Program-made: the position numbers and the translations under genes
The notes under the pieces: model-generated
The model's input: only the letters and a program-made list of their open reading frames with translations
Databases searched by the model: none
What the model was told of the DNA's origin: nothing
Source: Rhodococcus xishaensis
Lineage (GTDB): Bacteria > Actinomycetota > Actinomycetes > Mycobacteriales > Mycobacteriaceae
Assembly: GCF_004011825.1 (NCBI RefSeq)
Contig: NZ_RKLO01000002.1
Location: 434,001 to 498,000, forward strand
Length of the DNA: 64,000 bases
Direction: 5' to 3'
Shown here: one piece after another, positions 20,110-28,342 of the stretch
Numbering within the stretch: position 1 is the stretch's first letter
How the letters are laid out: every line of letters begins with the position of its first letter

Positions 20110-20922
20110 TCAGGCGCGGTGCGCGGACCGAGCGCAGGCCGTAACGGCCGCAACACGGGCGGTTCGCACCGCCGTCCACAGAGGACGCAGGAGGCGCTCG
20201 TGGGCTGCGGCGCTCGATGCGGAAGTGCCCTCCGTAGGTGAATCCTGTTCGGCAACAGTAAGAATGGCAGCCACCCGGTCAGCGGAGTCGAGGATGCGAA
20301 GCGCGCGGGTCGGCACGGAATCGGGGTACCGGTGGCGGGCGCGGTCCTCGAGTGCCTTGGAGATCCGGCGATGCGGGTCCGTGCCCGGCCGCCCGGTGTG
20401 TACCGACGACAGCTGCAGAAGGGCGTCGGCGGCGTCTCGGATTGCCTCGCGCATCGCGCGCTCGGCCTCGCCCAGTCCGCTGTGTTCGGTGATCATGGGC
20501 AGGGTCGCGACCGGAAGAACCGTCCACCGCAACACATCCGGGCCCTCGACCGTAGGAACGATTCCGATACCCGGACGACCGGGCTCACCGACGAGCACAC
20601 CCTCGCCGACGTCTAGCGCCGATCGGGCGAAACCGGTCCCTACCGGAAGCCCACGGACATCACCAGGCACAGGCAATACCAACCGCACCTCGGCCATAGG
20701 GGACTCGGTGGCCTGCCGCACCAGCTGGAGCAGGATGGGCGCCGCTCCGTCCTGCACCCCCGGCCAGTCCAGGTCGGTGGACAGCGCGGTCTCTGCATCG
20801 GACGCCCCGACAATATGCATGGGCGCCCACTGGTGGAGAGCGTCGATCACGTCGTCGGGTGCGCTGTCGCCGGCGAGCCAGGAACCGGCCCAGACGGTCA
20901 GCGTCTCGCTGGGGGAACTCAC
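20110..20922 (-). CDS. Conserved hypothetical protein (Rv1486c-like)
   Basis: 270 residues from a GTG at 20922 (VSSPSETLTVWAGSWLAGDS); a longer in-frame extension to 21018 would cover the divergent promoter and is unlikely. No signal peptide or membrane helix is seen. It contains a Pro/Gly-rich central part (VLPVPGDVRGLPVGTGFA) and a helical, Arg/Ala-rich C terminus. It matches Rv1486c of M. tuberculosis by position, orientation and size. Function is unknown. It is divergent from the DUF3097 gene with a 67-bp shared promoter region. Confidence 0.75.
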   Translation of the reverse strand: MSSPSETLTVWAGSWLAGDSAPDDVIDALHQWAPMHIVGASDAETALSTDLDWPGVQDGAAPILLQLVRQATESPMAEVRLVLPVPGDVRGLPVGTGFARSALDVGEGVLVGEPGRPGIGIVPTVEGPDVLRWTVLPVATLPMITEHSGLGEAERAMREAIRDAADALLQLSSVHTGRPGTDPHRRISKALEDRARHRYPDSVPTRALRILDSADRVAAILTVAEQDSPTEGTSASSAAAHERLLRPLWTAVRTARVAAVTACARSAHRA

Positions 20923-20989
20923 GGTTAACGAGCATAGGACGGCGTGGCGGGATCCGCGCTCACCTCGTACTCGCCTAGCGTGAGGTGCC

Positions 20990-21811
20990 GTGAACGCGAG
21001 CAACGTGTACGGCGACATCTTTGCCGGTCACCCGCGGACCCGGAAGCCCCGGGCGCCGCAGGTGGCCGCCGATCGAGACTTGGTGGTGGAGGACGCGGCG
21101 ACCGGATTCTGCGGGGCCGTGGTCGGGATCGAGCGCACCTACGACGGGGACTTCGTACGCCTCGAGGACGCCGCTCGCCGCACCCGGTTGTTCGCGATGC
21201 GTGAGGCGGCGTTCCTCATCGACGGTCGTCCGGTCACCTTGGTGCGCCCGAGCCCGCAGGCGCAGAAGGCTCCGCAGCGGACCGCGTCGGGGTCGACACG
21301 CGTCGAGGGGTTGCGTGCCCGCACCGCCCTGCCCAGTCGGATCTGGGTCGAGGGCGTGCACGATGCGGCGCTCGTCGAGCGTGTGTGGGGCCATGACCTG
21401 CGGGTGGAGGGGATCGTTGTCGAACACCTCGAAGGCCTCGACAACCTCGCCGACCGCCTGGCCGAGTTCCGGCCCGGCCCAGGCCGAAAGGTCGGGGTTC
21501 TCGTCGATCACCTCGTTGCCGGTTCCAAGGAGGAGCGGCTGACGCAGGGTCTGGGCCCGCACGTGATGGTTACTGGCCACCCGTACATCGATGTGTGGGA
21601 GGCGGTACGGCCCAGGGCCGTCGGCATCGAGGCGTGGCCGGACGTTCCGCGTGGTCGGGACTGGAAGGAGGGCGTGTGTGCCGCGCTCGGATGGGGAACT
21701 GCGCAGGAGGGATGGCGCCGCGTTTACGGCGCTGTGGGCAGCTTCCGTGACCTCGAGGCGCCGTTGATCGGTGCGGTCGAGCGCCTGGTCGACTTCGTGA
21801 CGGTCGACTGA
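20990..21811 (+). CDS. DUF3097 family protein
   Basis: 273 residues, GTG start. A compact N-terminal beta domain (GFCGAVVGIERTYDGDFVRLED) is followed by a region with Toprim-like character (IWVEGVHDAALVERVWGHDLRVEG, then KVGVLVDHLVAGSKEERL). The acidic Glu and the Asp-x-Asp-like pair sit where Toprim catalytic residues would be. The family is confined to actinobacteria. Function is unknown; nucleic-acid handling is a reasonable guess from the Toprim resemblance. It is transcribed with the NfeD-SPFH pair downstream or independently of it (83-bp gap). Confidence 0.82.
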   Translation: MNASNVYGDIFAGHPRTRKPRAPQVAADRDLVVEDAATGFCGAVVGIERTYDGDFVRLEDAARRTRLFAMREAAFLIDGRPVTLVRPSPQAQKAPQRTASGSTRVEGLRARTALPSRIWVEGVHDAALVERVWGHDLRVEGIVVEHLEGLDNLADRLAEFRPGPGRKVGVLVDHLVAGSKEERLTQGLGPHVMVTGHPYIDVWEAVRPRAVGIEAWPDVPRGRDWKEGVCAALGWGTAQEGWRRVYGAVGSFRDLEAPLIGAVERLVDFVTVD

Positions 21812-21894
21812 CCGGAACTCTTCTGCGGATCCTCGCCTTTCCGGGCCCGGTCGCATGCCAGTTCGCCCAGCTGCGTTTCTGGTTAGATGGTTGT

Positions 21895-22326
21895 GTGGCG
21901 GCTTTGATTTGGCTGATAGCGGGGGTGTTGTTGGCGTCTGCCGAGGCATTGGTCGGGGAGTTCTTCCTGCTGATGCTCGCCGGCGGGGCGTTGGCGACAG
22001 CCGGCTTCAGCGCGGTGACCGACTTCCCCGTGTGGATCGACGCGGTCGTCTTCGGTATCGCATCGTTGTTGCTGGTGCTTGGAGTACGTCCGGTGCTGTT
22101 GCGGCGTTTCGGCACCCAACCGCTCGAACTGACCAACGTTGCTGCCCTGACCGGTAAGACGGCCCTGGTCCTCGAGGAGGTCGCCGAGCACAGCGGTCAG
22201 GTCAAGCTCGAAGGCGACATCTGGACGGCGCGTCCGCTCGATGTCACCGAGGTGTATTCGCCGGGGACGACAGTCACGGTGATGGAGATAGACGGCGCCA
22301 CTGCCGTCGTGTGGAGGGGACCGTAG
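21895..22326 (+). CDS. NfeD-like membrane protein (Rv1487-like)
   Basis: 143 residues. Two or three N-terminal transmembrane helices (about 1-70; AALIWLIAGVLLASAEALVG, then WIDAVVFGIASLLLVLGV) are followed by a C-terminal OB-fold domain (LTGKTALVLEEVAEHSGQVK ... DGATAVVW). NfeD proteins partner with SPFH/flotillin-like proteins in membrane microdomains, and such a gene follows after five bases. It starts at GTG 21895. It corresponds to Rv1487. Confidence 0.88.
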   Translation: MAALIWLIAGVLLASAEALVGEFFLLMLAGGALATAGFSAVTDFPVWIDAVVFGIASLLLVLGVRPVLLRRFGTQPLELTNVAALTGKTALVLEEVAEHSGQVKLEGDIWTARPLDVTEVYSPGTTVTVMEIDGATAVVWRGP

Positions 22327-22331
22327 AAGAG

Positions 22332-23501
22332 ATGGAAGCACTCATTGTTCTGGCGGTACTGGTCGTACTCGTCGTGATAGTGGTCGCGAAGTCGGTGGCG
22401 TTGGTGCCGCAGGCTGACGCGGCTGTCATCGAGCGCCTGGGCCGCTACATCAAGACCGTGTCCGGTCAGTTGACGTTCCTGGTGCCGTTCGTGGACCGCA
22501 TCCGGGCCAAGGTGGACCTGAGGGAGCGGGTCGTCTCGTTCGCGCCTCAACCGGTGATCACGCAGGACAACCTGACCCTGTCGATCGACACGGTTGTGTA
22601 CTTCCAGGTCACCAACCCACAGGCAGCGGTCTACGAGATCAGCAACTACATCGCCGCCGTCGAACAGCTCACCATCACCACGCTCCGCAATGTCGTCGGC
22701 GGCATGACCCTCGAGGAGACCCTCACCTCGCGCGACTCGATCAACGGTCAGCTGCGCGGCGTGCTCGACGAGGCCACCGGCCGCTGGGGTCTGCGCGTCG
22801 CCCGGGTCGAACTCAAGAGCATCGACCCGCCGCCGTCGATCCAGGAGTCGATGGAGAAGCAGATGAAGGCCGACCGCGAGAAGCGGGCGATGATCCTCAA
22901 CGCCGAAGGACATCGCGAATCGGCGATCAAGACGGCCGAAGGTGACAAGCAGAGCCAGATCCTCGCAGCCGAGGGTGCCAAGCAGGCGGCGATTCTCTCG
23001 GCCGAGGCTGAACGCCAGTCCCGGATCCTGCGCGCGCAGGGTGAACGCGCCTCCAAGTACTTGCAGGCACAAGGTCAGGCGAAGGCCATCGAGAAGGTGT
23101 TCGCCGCCATCAAGTCGGGCAAGCCCACCCCGGAACTGCTTGCGTACCAGTATCTTCAGACGCTTCCGCAGATGGCGCAGGGTGACGCCAACAAAGTGTG
23201 GCTCGTGCCCAGCGACTTCGGTGACGCGCTCAAGGGGTTTGCGAAGACTCTCGGCGCGCCTAGTGAGGACGGTGTGTTCCGGTACGAGCCGAGCCGCACT
23301 GAGCCCGAGGACCTCCCGCGACCTGAGGACGACTCCGAAGAGGTCGCCAGCTGGTTCGAGACCAAGACCGACCCGGAGGTCGAGCGGGCCGTGCGCGCCG
23401 CGGAGGCGGTCGCCCGCAAACCGGTCGAGAGCCCGCTGACCCAGGAGCATCTGCTCGGTGCCAGTGACCAACGCGAGGAGTTGCCACCCGGGCAGGCTTA
23501 G
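22332..23501 (+). CDS. SPFH/band-7 domain membrane protein (Rv1488-like)
   Basis: 389 residues from ATG 22332. One N-terminal transmembrane helix (LIVLAVLVVLVVIVVAKSV) precedes a SPFH domain (ADAAVIERLGRYIKTVSGQL through about residue 180). A long coiled coil with repeated AEGxKQ units follows (residues about 180-270), then a disordered acidic tail after about residue 310. It forms an operon with NfeD, the usual pairing, and likely oligomerises at the membrane to scaffold proteases or lipids. It corresponds to Rv1488. An alternative ATG at 22311 overlaps nfeD by 16 bases and lacks a good ribosome site. Confidence 0.9.
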   Translation: MEALIVLAVLVVLVVIVVAKSVALVPQADAAVIERLGRYIKTVSGQLTFLVPFVDRIRAKVDLRERVVSFAPQPVITQDNLTLSIDTVVYFQVTNPQAAVYEISNYIAAVEQLTITTLRNVVGGMTLEETLTSRDSINGQLRGVLDEATGRWGLRVARVELKSIDPPPSIQESMEKQMKADREKRAMILNAEGHRESAIKTAEGDKQSQILAAEGAKQAAILSAEAERQSRILRAQGERASKYLQAQGQAKAIEKVFAAIKSGKPTPELLAYQYLQTLPQMAQGDANKVWLVPSDFGDALKGFAKTLGAPSEDGVFRYEPSRTEPEDLPRPEDDSEEVASWFETKTDPEVERAVRAAEAVARKPVESPLTQEHLLGASDQREELPPGQA

Positions 23502-23515
23502 CCAGGGCGCCGCCG

Positions 23516-23535
23516 GGGACGGCCGGTGCCGTCCC
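23516..23535. terminator. Hairpin between convergent SPFH and membrane-protein genes
   Basis: GGGACGGC (23516-23523) and GCCGTCCC (23528-23535) flank a CGGT tetraloop, in the 67-bp gap between two converging genes. There is no T-run on either side, as is common for GC-rich actinobacteria; it may act in both directions. Confidence 0.45.
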
Positions 23536-23568
23536 GGGCCGAGGGACGAACCGGGCGTACGGGTCCGC

Positions 23569-24099
23569 TTACGTGACCAGCGCCTGACCGACGCCGGCCA
23601 CAGCGATCGCCCACAGCACACTCGTGAAGGTGCCGATGATGAATTGCTCGGACGCGTGGGGTTCGCGGAGTTCGGGGTAGCGGGCGAGACCCTTGACGGC
23701 GAGTACGACGGCGATGCCTTCCGGCCATCCGGCGAGGACCGCGACTGCCACGGCGGTCCGCTCCAGGAGGCCGATCACCCGGCCGCCCCTGAGCGGGCCG
23801 TCATCCGGTTCCTGTCCGGCGTCGGGTTGCCGGCGCGCGAACCGGAAGGCCGCCAGCACCATTGGGGCTCCTCCGGTGGCTGCAGCGGCCACCGTCAACA
23901 CGTAGACCGCGGCGAGGGCGAATCCCTCCACGGGTGGCGCCGAACTCGCCGCGATCGCCGATCCGGCGAGCCCTACCGCGGCGACGATCGGGGCGGTCCG
24001 GACGATGATCCCACGCCTGCCGGGGCCGATCCCCAGCCGCCCGGCGGCTGTCCCGACCAGCGCGGCGATCGCGACGAGTATCAGACTGAGCGCGGTCAT
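23569..24099 (-). CDS. Multi-pass membrane protein coupled to a SatD-like regulator
   Basis: 176 residues from ATG 24099. Four or five hydrophobic helices are seen (TALSLILVAIAALVGTAAG; AAVGLAGSAIAASS; ALAAVYVLTVAAAA; AVAVAVLAGWPEGIAVVLAV; FTSVLWAIAVAGVGQAL) with a polar Arg/Asp/Gly loop at about residues 95-115. The ATG overlaps the stop of the upstream gene by four bases (24096-24099), so the two are a coupled pair. I do not recognise a named family. The fixed pairing suggests that the upstream protein regulates or senses through this one. Confidence 0.72.
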   Translation of the reverse strand: MTALSLILVAIAALVGTAAGRLGIGPGRRGIIVRTAPIVAAVGLAGSAIAASSAPPVEGFALAAVYVLTVAAAATGGAPMVLAAFRFARRQPDAGQEPDDGPLRGGRVIGLLERTAVAVAVLAGWPEGIAVVLAVKGLARYPELREPHASEQFIIGTFTSVLWAIAVAGVGQALVT

Positions 24100-24677
24100 C
24101 GATCGGCCCTTTCGAGTAGTCGTGTGGCCAGGCGCCTGCCTGGGCCGTCGGCGTGCCACCCCGCGGCCGCGAGGCGTTGCGAGACTGCCTGCTTGCTTAT
24201 GCCGAGTTCGGTGGCTGCCTCGGACTGGGTGAGTCCGCGCTCCATCAGATCCACCGCAGCCTGTCCCTGCGGGGACCGTCGGGCGATCACGAGCGCGATG
24301 AGCGTCAGGGCGGTATCGGCGTCCAGTGCCGTGTCCGCGTTCGGCGCCTCGACGGCCACCGCGCCGGGCGCCTTCTTCGCGCGGTCCACGGCTGCTCGCG
24401 CGGCTTCGAACGCGGGACCTCGGCCGGCGCGCGTCTGATCGGGCAGTGGCTGCTCGACCTCCCCGATGCCGATGCCGATGCTCCAGTGGCCGCGACGGAC
24501 CAGGTCGAGAGCGACGTCGACGACGGCCGCCGGATCATCGGCGACGGCTTGTACCTCGTCTCCCGCGGTTCGTTCGAACGGACGTAGAAGTGCTCGGTCC
24601 GCGAGGTCGGCAAGGAGGGGTGCAACTCGGTCGACGTCGTTTCGGCTGTCGCGCTGGTCCACAGTCAGGACGAACAT
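24096..24677 (-). CDS. SatD-like protein with C-terminal sigma-70-type helix-turn-helix
   Basis: 193 residues. The N-terminal part (MFVLTVDQRDSRNDVDRV..., then LLRPFERTAGDEVQAVADD) resembles the SatD family. The C terminus (about 140-190) is a helix-turn-helix of the region-4/LuxR kind (GLTQSEAATELGISKQAVSQRL). A DNA-binding role is likely. The 66-bp upstream gap holds an imperfect AT-rich inverted repeat beginning nine bases before the start codon, consistent with autoregulation. It is co-translated with the membrane protein that follows. Confidence 0.7.
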   Translation of the reverse strand: MFVLTVDQRDSRNDVDRVAPLLADLADRALLRPFERTAGDEVQAVADDPAAVVDVALDLVRRGHWSIGIGIGEVEQPLPDQTRAGRGPAFEAARAAVDRAKKAPGAVAVEAPNADTALDADTALTLIALVIARRSPQGQAAVDLMERGLTQSEAATELGISKQAVSQRLAAAGWHADGPGRRLATRLLERADR

Positions 24678-24686
24678 GGAGAAAGG

Positions 24687-24719
24687 CTAAGGCCTTGACT
24701 TGTAAATATCAAGCCTTAG
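24687..24719. promoter_or_regulatory. Imperfect inverted repeat at the satD-like promoter
   Basis: CTAAGGCCTTGA (24687-24698) and TCAAGCCTTAG (24709-24719) form a dyad with one extra base in the left arm and a 10-base AT-rich centre (CTTGTAAATA). It lies 10-42 bases upstream of the start codon. It would overlap the promoter or leader and is a likely operator for the encoded helix-turn-helix protein. Confidence 0.55.
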
Positions 24720-24743
24720 AGCTTTACTACGTCGGGTTCGGTT

Positions 24744-25388
24744 TCAGCCCTTGACCGGTGTACGGGCGTCGAAGACGAGGCCCAGGAGACCGATCGAGAT
24801 GCAAATTGCCGAGATGACGAGGAGTGCTGGATCGGTCTGACCGGTCAGTGCATCTGCGAGGAGGACGACACCGATCGTGCCGGGAAGGATGCCGACGACC
24901 GTGGCCAGCGTGTAGGGCAGTGTGCGGACAGACGACACACCAGAGCAGTAGTTGACGACCGCGAACGGGATCGGGGCGATCAGCCTGAGGGATCCGACCG
25001 CGAGCCAGCCGCGGCGCGCGAGTCGATCGTCCACCGCCCGGGCGGTGGGGTGGGTCAGGCGGGCAGCGAACGCATCACGTCCGATCGCACGAACCAGTAA
25101 CAGGGCGAGCACCGCGCTGATCGTCGTCGCGGCGACGGAGACGGTGATACCGGTGGCGGCACCGAACAGCACGCCCGCGCTGACGGTGAAGATCGTGCGG
25201 GGGATCGGCGCCACCGTCAGCACCACGTGCACGACGAGGAACACGAGAGGGAAGGCCGGGCCCACCGCGTCGGCCCACGTTCGAATCTCTTCGATCGACG
25301 GACGCGGCACCATCGCCGCCGCCACGAACAACGCGCCCAGCCCGATGAGAGCTCCGAGAACTCGGGGATCCCTCAGTCGCGCAATCAC
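24744..25388 (-). CDS. TVP38/TMEM64 (DedA-superfamily) membrane protein
   Basis: 214 residues with about five or six membrane helices. The VTT-domain features are present: VHVVLTVAPIPRTIFTVSAGVLFG with the re-entrant Pro/Gly region, RAIGRDAF, and GSLRLIAPIPFAVVNYCSGVSSV. Such proteins are lipid scramblase-like or transporter-like; the substrate is unknown here. It corresponds to the Rv1491c position in M. tuberculosis. Confidence 0.85.
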   Translation of the reverse strand: MIARLRDPRVLGALIGLGALFVAAAMVPRPSIEEIRTWADAVGPAFPLVFLVVHVVLTVAPIPRTIFTVSAGVLFGAATGITVSVAATTISAVLALLLVRAIGRDAFAARLTHPTARAVDDRLARRGWLAVGSLRLIAPIPFAVVNYCSGVSSVRTLPYTLATVVGILPGTIGVVLLADALTGQTDPALLVISAICISIGLLGLVFDARTPVKG

Positions 25389-25443
25389 AAGCGATCACGA
25401 TACGCCGGAAGCGAATGGCGCGGCCAGCCGAGACGGGTCAGTC

Positions 25444-26280
25444 TCAGTCGGGCGTTTCGACCGGCAAGCTCGGCCGTCGGCACGTCACCGTGGCGTATGC
25501 GCAGACCCGGCCGTCCGCCCCGGTGCTCGTGACGCGCGCGACCGCCATGGACCGGCCCGAATGAACGATCTCGGCGGTGAACTCGACGTCCCCGTCGATG
25601 GGTGTGGGCCGGAAATAGTTGATGCGCATCGAGGCGGTACGCATCGGAGCATCCGGTGAGCTGACGGCAGCGTTGCCGGCCAGGTCGATAGCGCACGCCT
25701 GGATACCGCCGTGCATCACCCCTAGCTTGTTCGCCAGCGCAGGATTCCGAGGCACGACGAGCCGAGTGCCGTCCCCCTCCGTGAACAGTCCGCCGATCCG
25801 CGCGAGCGGCGAGACCGACGCCTGGGGGATCGAACCAGCGGGCGCAATCGGGCGCACGGCGCCGGCGCCCCGGTCGGGACCGGTGTCGACGAAGTTGCCC
25901 CACGCGGTTCCGGTGGCGATGAGATTGCCGGTGCTGTCGTGAATTGCAGTGCTGCTGACGCCGCCGTCCCGCGCGACGGAGACGACGCGACCCTCGGCGT
26001 GCAACTCCGGGCCGATCCACCCGGCTGACGTGACGAAGTCGAGCGACAGGTCGGTCGTGACCAGGCCGGCTCGTTCGCCACGGCGGTCCCACAGTGTGAA
26101 ACCGAGGATGTCGTCGGCGAGGACGCCCAACGAGGCGGACTGAGCTGAGGCGTGCGGATCGAGTCCGTCGATATCCATGGTGAGGCGGTTGAAGCCGTCG
26201 AGTCGCTCAGGTGGGCGCATTCGGAACAGCCGTTGAGGGGTGATCGGCTCACCTTCTTCCAGCACGTTCGCAATGCTCAT
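25444..26280 (-). CDS. Double hotdog thioesterase-like protein (PaaI/YbgC-type fold)
   Basis: 278 residues made of two hotdog halves. The first (about 35-130) contains LSLDFVTSAGWIGPELHAEG; the second (about 150-270) contains the active-site-like loop NKLGVMHGGIQACAID and RTASMRINYFRPTPIDGDVEF. This matches acyl-CoA thioesterases with HGG motifs. The start is ATG 26280. It is divergent from mutA with a 157-bp shared region. Linkage to methylmalonyl-CoA metabolism is suggestive only; the substrate is unknown. Confidence 0.8.
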   Translation of the reverse strand: MSIANVLEEGEPITPQRLFRMRPPERLDGFNRLTMDIDGLDPHASAQSASLGVLADDILGFTLWDRRGERAGLVTTDLSLDFVTSAGWIGPELHAEGRVVSVARDGGVSSTAIHDSTGNLIATGTAWGNFVDTGPDRGAGAVRPIAPAGSIPQASVSPLARIGGLFTEGDGTRLVVPRNPALANKLGVMHGGIQACAIDLAGNAAVSSPDAPMRTASMRINYFRPTPIDGDVEFTAEIVHSGRSMAVARVTSTGADGRVCAYATVTCRRPSLPVETPD

Positions 26281-26437
26281 GAATGGAGGCTAGCGAACCG
26301 GGGGGTGGCCTGACGCCCGCGTTGCGGGGGATGCGGTTAGCATCACAGATCATAGGATCGCAATCGTCCCATTTGTTTACCCGATTGGAAGTCCGTTCGC
26401 GATGGTGAACGCCAGGAGAGTGAGAGGGAGCCGCCCA

Positions 26438-28342
26438 GTGTCACCAGCTTCAGAGGCCGAGGACGCCGCGCGCGCCTACACGGAATGGCAGCAGGCTGTG
26501 GCCGGCGTGCTCGCCAAGTCCCGCCGCGTGGACGCTGCCGAGCTGGGCCCGGAACCGCAGAAGCTTCTCGAGACGACCACGTACGACCGCGTCACCGTCT
26601 CGCCGCTGTACACCAGGCGGGACGAGCTTCCCGAGGCCCCACTGCCGGGCCAGTTCCCCTTCGTCCGTGGGGCAGACGGCGCCCGTGACGTCAACTCCGG
26701 TTGGCTCGTCAGCGCGCGTTTCGGCCAGGAGGGACAGGACGCCAACGAAGTCAATCGCGCGATCCTCGACGGACTCGAGAACGGCGTGAGCGCCGTGTCG
26801 CTGTCGATCGGCGGCAAGCACCTACCCGTCGCCTCACTCGATGCCCTGCTCGACGGCGTGTTGCTGGATCTGGCGCCGCTGACCCTCGAGGCCGGTGCGG
26901 AGACCGTCGCCGCGACCCAGCAACTCTACGCACTCCTCGACAAGCGTGCCGCGAGCGGCGGGGGCACCGACCGGACCCGGATCCGGGTCGGGCTCGGAGC
27001 GTCCCCGCTCACCGATGCGTTCTCAGGTGCGGCCGGTGTCGAGTTCGACGAGGCCCCCGCTCTCGCGGACACCGCCGCATCCCGCGCGGAAGCCGTGCGT
27101 GCGATCACGGTGGACGGCACCACATTCCACAATGCCGGTGCCAGCGACGCCGAGGAACTCGGCGCGTCGATCGCGGCCGGTGTCGACTACCTCCGGGCGC
27201 TCACCGGGCAGGGCTTGGCGATTTCGGCAGCGCTGGGCCAGATCGAGTTCCGGTTCGCCGCTACCGACGACCAGTTCCAGACCATCGCGAAGTTCCGTGC
27301 CGGACGCCAGGTCTGGGCGCGTGTGGCGCAAGTGTGCGGCGCCGCCGAGTTCGGCGGTGGCGTCCAGCACGCAGTCACCTCGGCCGCGATGATGTCGCAG
27401 CGTGATCCGTGGGTGAACATGCTCCGCACGACCCTCGCCGCATTCGGTGCCGGCGTCGGCGGCGCCGACTCGGTGACAGTCCTGCCGTTCGATGTCGCGC
27501 TGCCCGCGGGTGCTGCCGGCGTCTCGAAGTCGTTCTCCGAGAGGATCGCCCGCAACACCCAGCTGCTGCTGCTCGAGGAGGCGCACCTCGGTCGCGTCCT
27601 CGATCCGGGTGCTGGTTCGTGGTACGTCGAGCAGTTGACAGCGCAGGTCGCCGAGAAGGCGTGGGAGTTCTTCCAGCAGATCGAGGCTGTCGGCGGCTAT
27701 CGTGCCGCGCTCGCGGCCGGCGTCGTCGCCGACCGGATCGCCGCGACGAAGGCCACCCGCGACTCTGACATCGCGCACCGCCGAACGGCTGTCACAGGTG
27801 TCAACGAGTTCCCGAACCTCGGTGAGGACCCACTGCCCGCCGACGCCGCGGAGACCGGTGCCACCGTCGCCCGCTACGCCGCCGCGTTCGAGGCACTGCG
27901 CGATCGCTCGGATGCCTTCCTCGCCGCGAACGGCGCTCGGCCGCAGGTACTCCTGGCGCCGCTCGGGCCGGTCGCCGAGCACAACGTGCGGTCGACCTTT
28001 GCGGCCAACCTGCTCGCCTCCGGCGGCATCGAAGCGGTCAACCCGGGTCCGCTCGATCCGACCGCAGGCAGCATCGCCAAGGCCGTCGAGGAGTCGGACG
28101 CGAGGATCGCGGTGCTGTGCGGCACCGACAAGCGCTACGGCGAGCAGGGTGCCGTGGCCGTCGCCGCGCTCCGTGACGCCGGTATCGATCGGGTGCTGCT
28201 GGCCGGCCCCGAGAAGACCTTCAAAGATATCGAGGGCGGCCCCGCCGACGGGCGTCCCGACGCATTCCTGACCGCCCGCATCGATGCAGTCGCAGCGCTG
28301 ACCGAACTGTTCGATGCAATCGAAGCTGGGAGCATCAAGTGA
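26438..28342 (+). CDS. mutA: Methylmalonyl-CoA mutase small (beta) subunit
   Basis: 634 residues from the GTG at 26438, which has GAGAGGGAG eight bases upstream; an in-frame ATG at 26402 would add 12 residues. It has the TIM-barrel of the mutase family ([64 protein letters not shown]). The C-terminal cobalamin-like domain lacks the DxHxxG motif (it reads [12 protein letters not shown]), so this subunit does not bind B12. It pairs with MutB to interconvert methylmalonyl-CoA and succinyl-CoA, feeding propionate into the TCA cycle or supplying branched lipids. It corresponds to Rv1492. Its stop overlaps mutB (GTGA). Confidence 0.93.
   Translation: MSPASEAEDAARAYTEWQQAVAGVLAKSRRVDAAELGPEPQKLLETTTYDRVTVSPLYTRRDELPEAPLPGQFPFVRGADGARDVNSGWLVSARFGQEGQDANEVNRAILDGLENGVSAVSLSIGGKHLPVASLDALLDGVLLDLAPLTLEAGAETVAATQQLYALLDKRAASGGGTDRTRIRVGLGASPLTDAFSGAAGVEFDEAPALADTAASRAEAVRAITVDGTTFHNAGASDAEELGASIAAGVDYLRALTGQGLAISAALGQIEFRFAATDDQFQTIAKFRAGRQVWARVAQVCGAAEFGGGVQHAVTSAAMMSQRDPWVNMLRTTLAAFGAGVGGADSVTVLPFDVALPAGAAGVSKSFSERIARNTQLLLLEEAHLGRVLDPGAGSWYVEQLTAQVAEKAWEFFQQIEAVGGYRAALAAGVVADRIAATKATRDSDIAHRRTAVTGVNEFPNLGEDPLPADAAETGATVARYAAAFEALRDRSDAFLAANGARPQVLLAPLGPVAEHNVRSTFAANLLASGGIEAVNPGPLDPTAGSIAKAVEESDARIAVLCGTDKRYGEQGAVAVAALRDAGIDRVLLAGPEKTFKDIEGGPADGRPDAFLTARIDAVAALTELFDAIEAGSIK

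Noticed and set aside
20990-21811. DUF3097 as the missing JetD Toprim nuclease
   Set aside because: It is 35 kb away, sits in a conserved core block, and its sequence does not resemble DUF2399/DUF3323.
26281-26437. Cobalamin riboswitch upstream of mutA
   Set aside because: The 157-bp gap shows no B12-box-like sequence; the mutase uses B12 but is not normally regulated by it.
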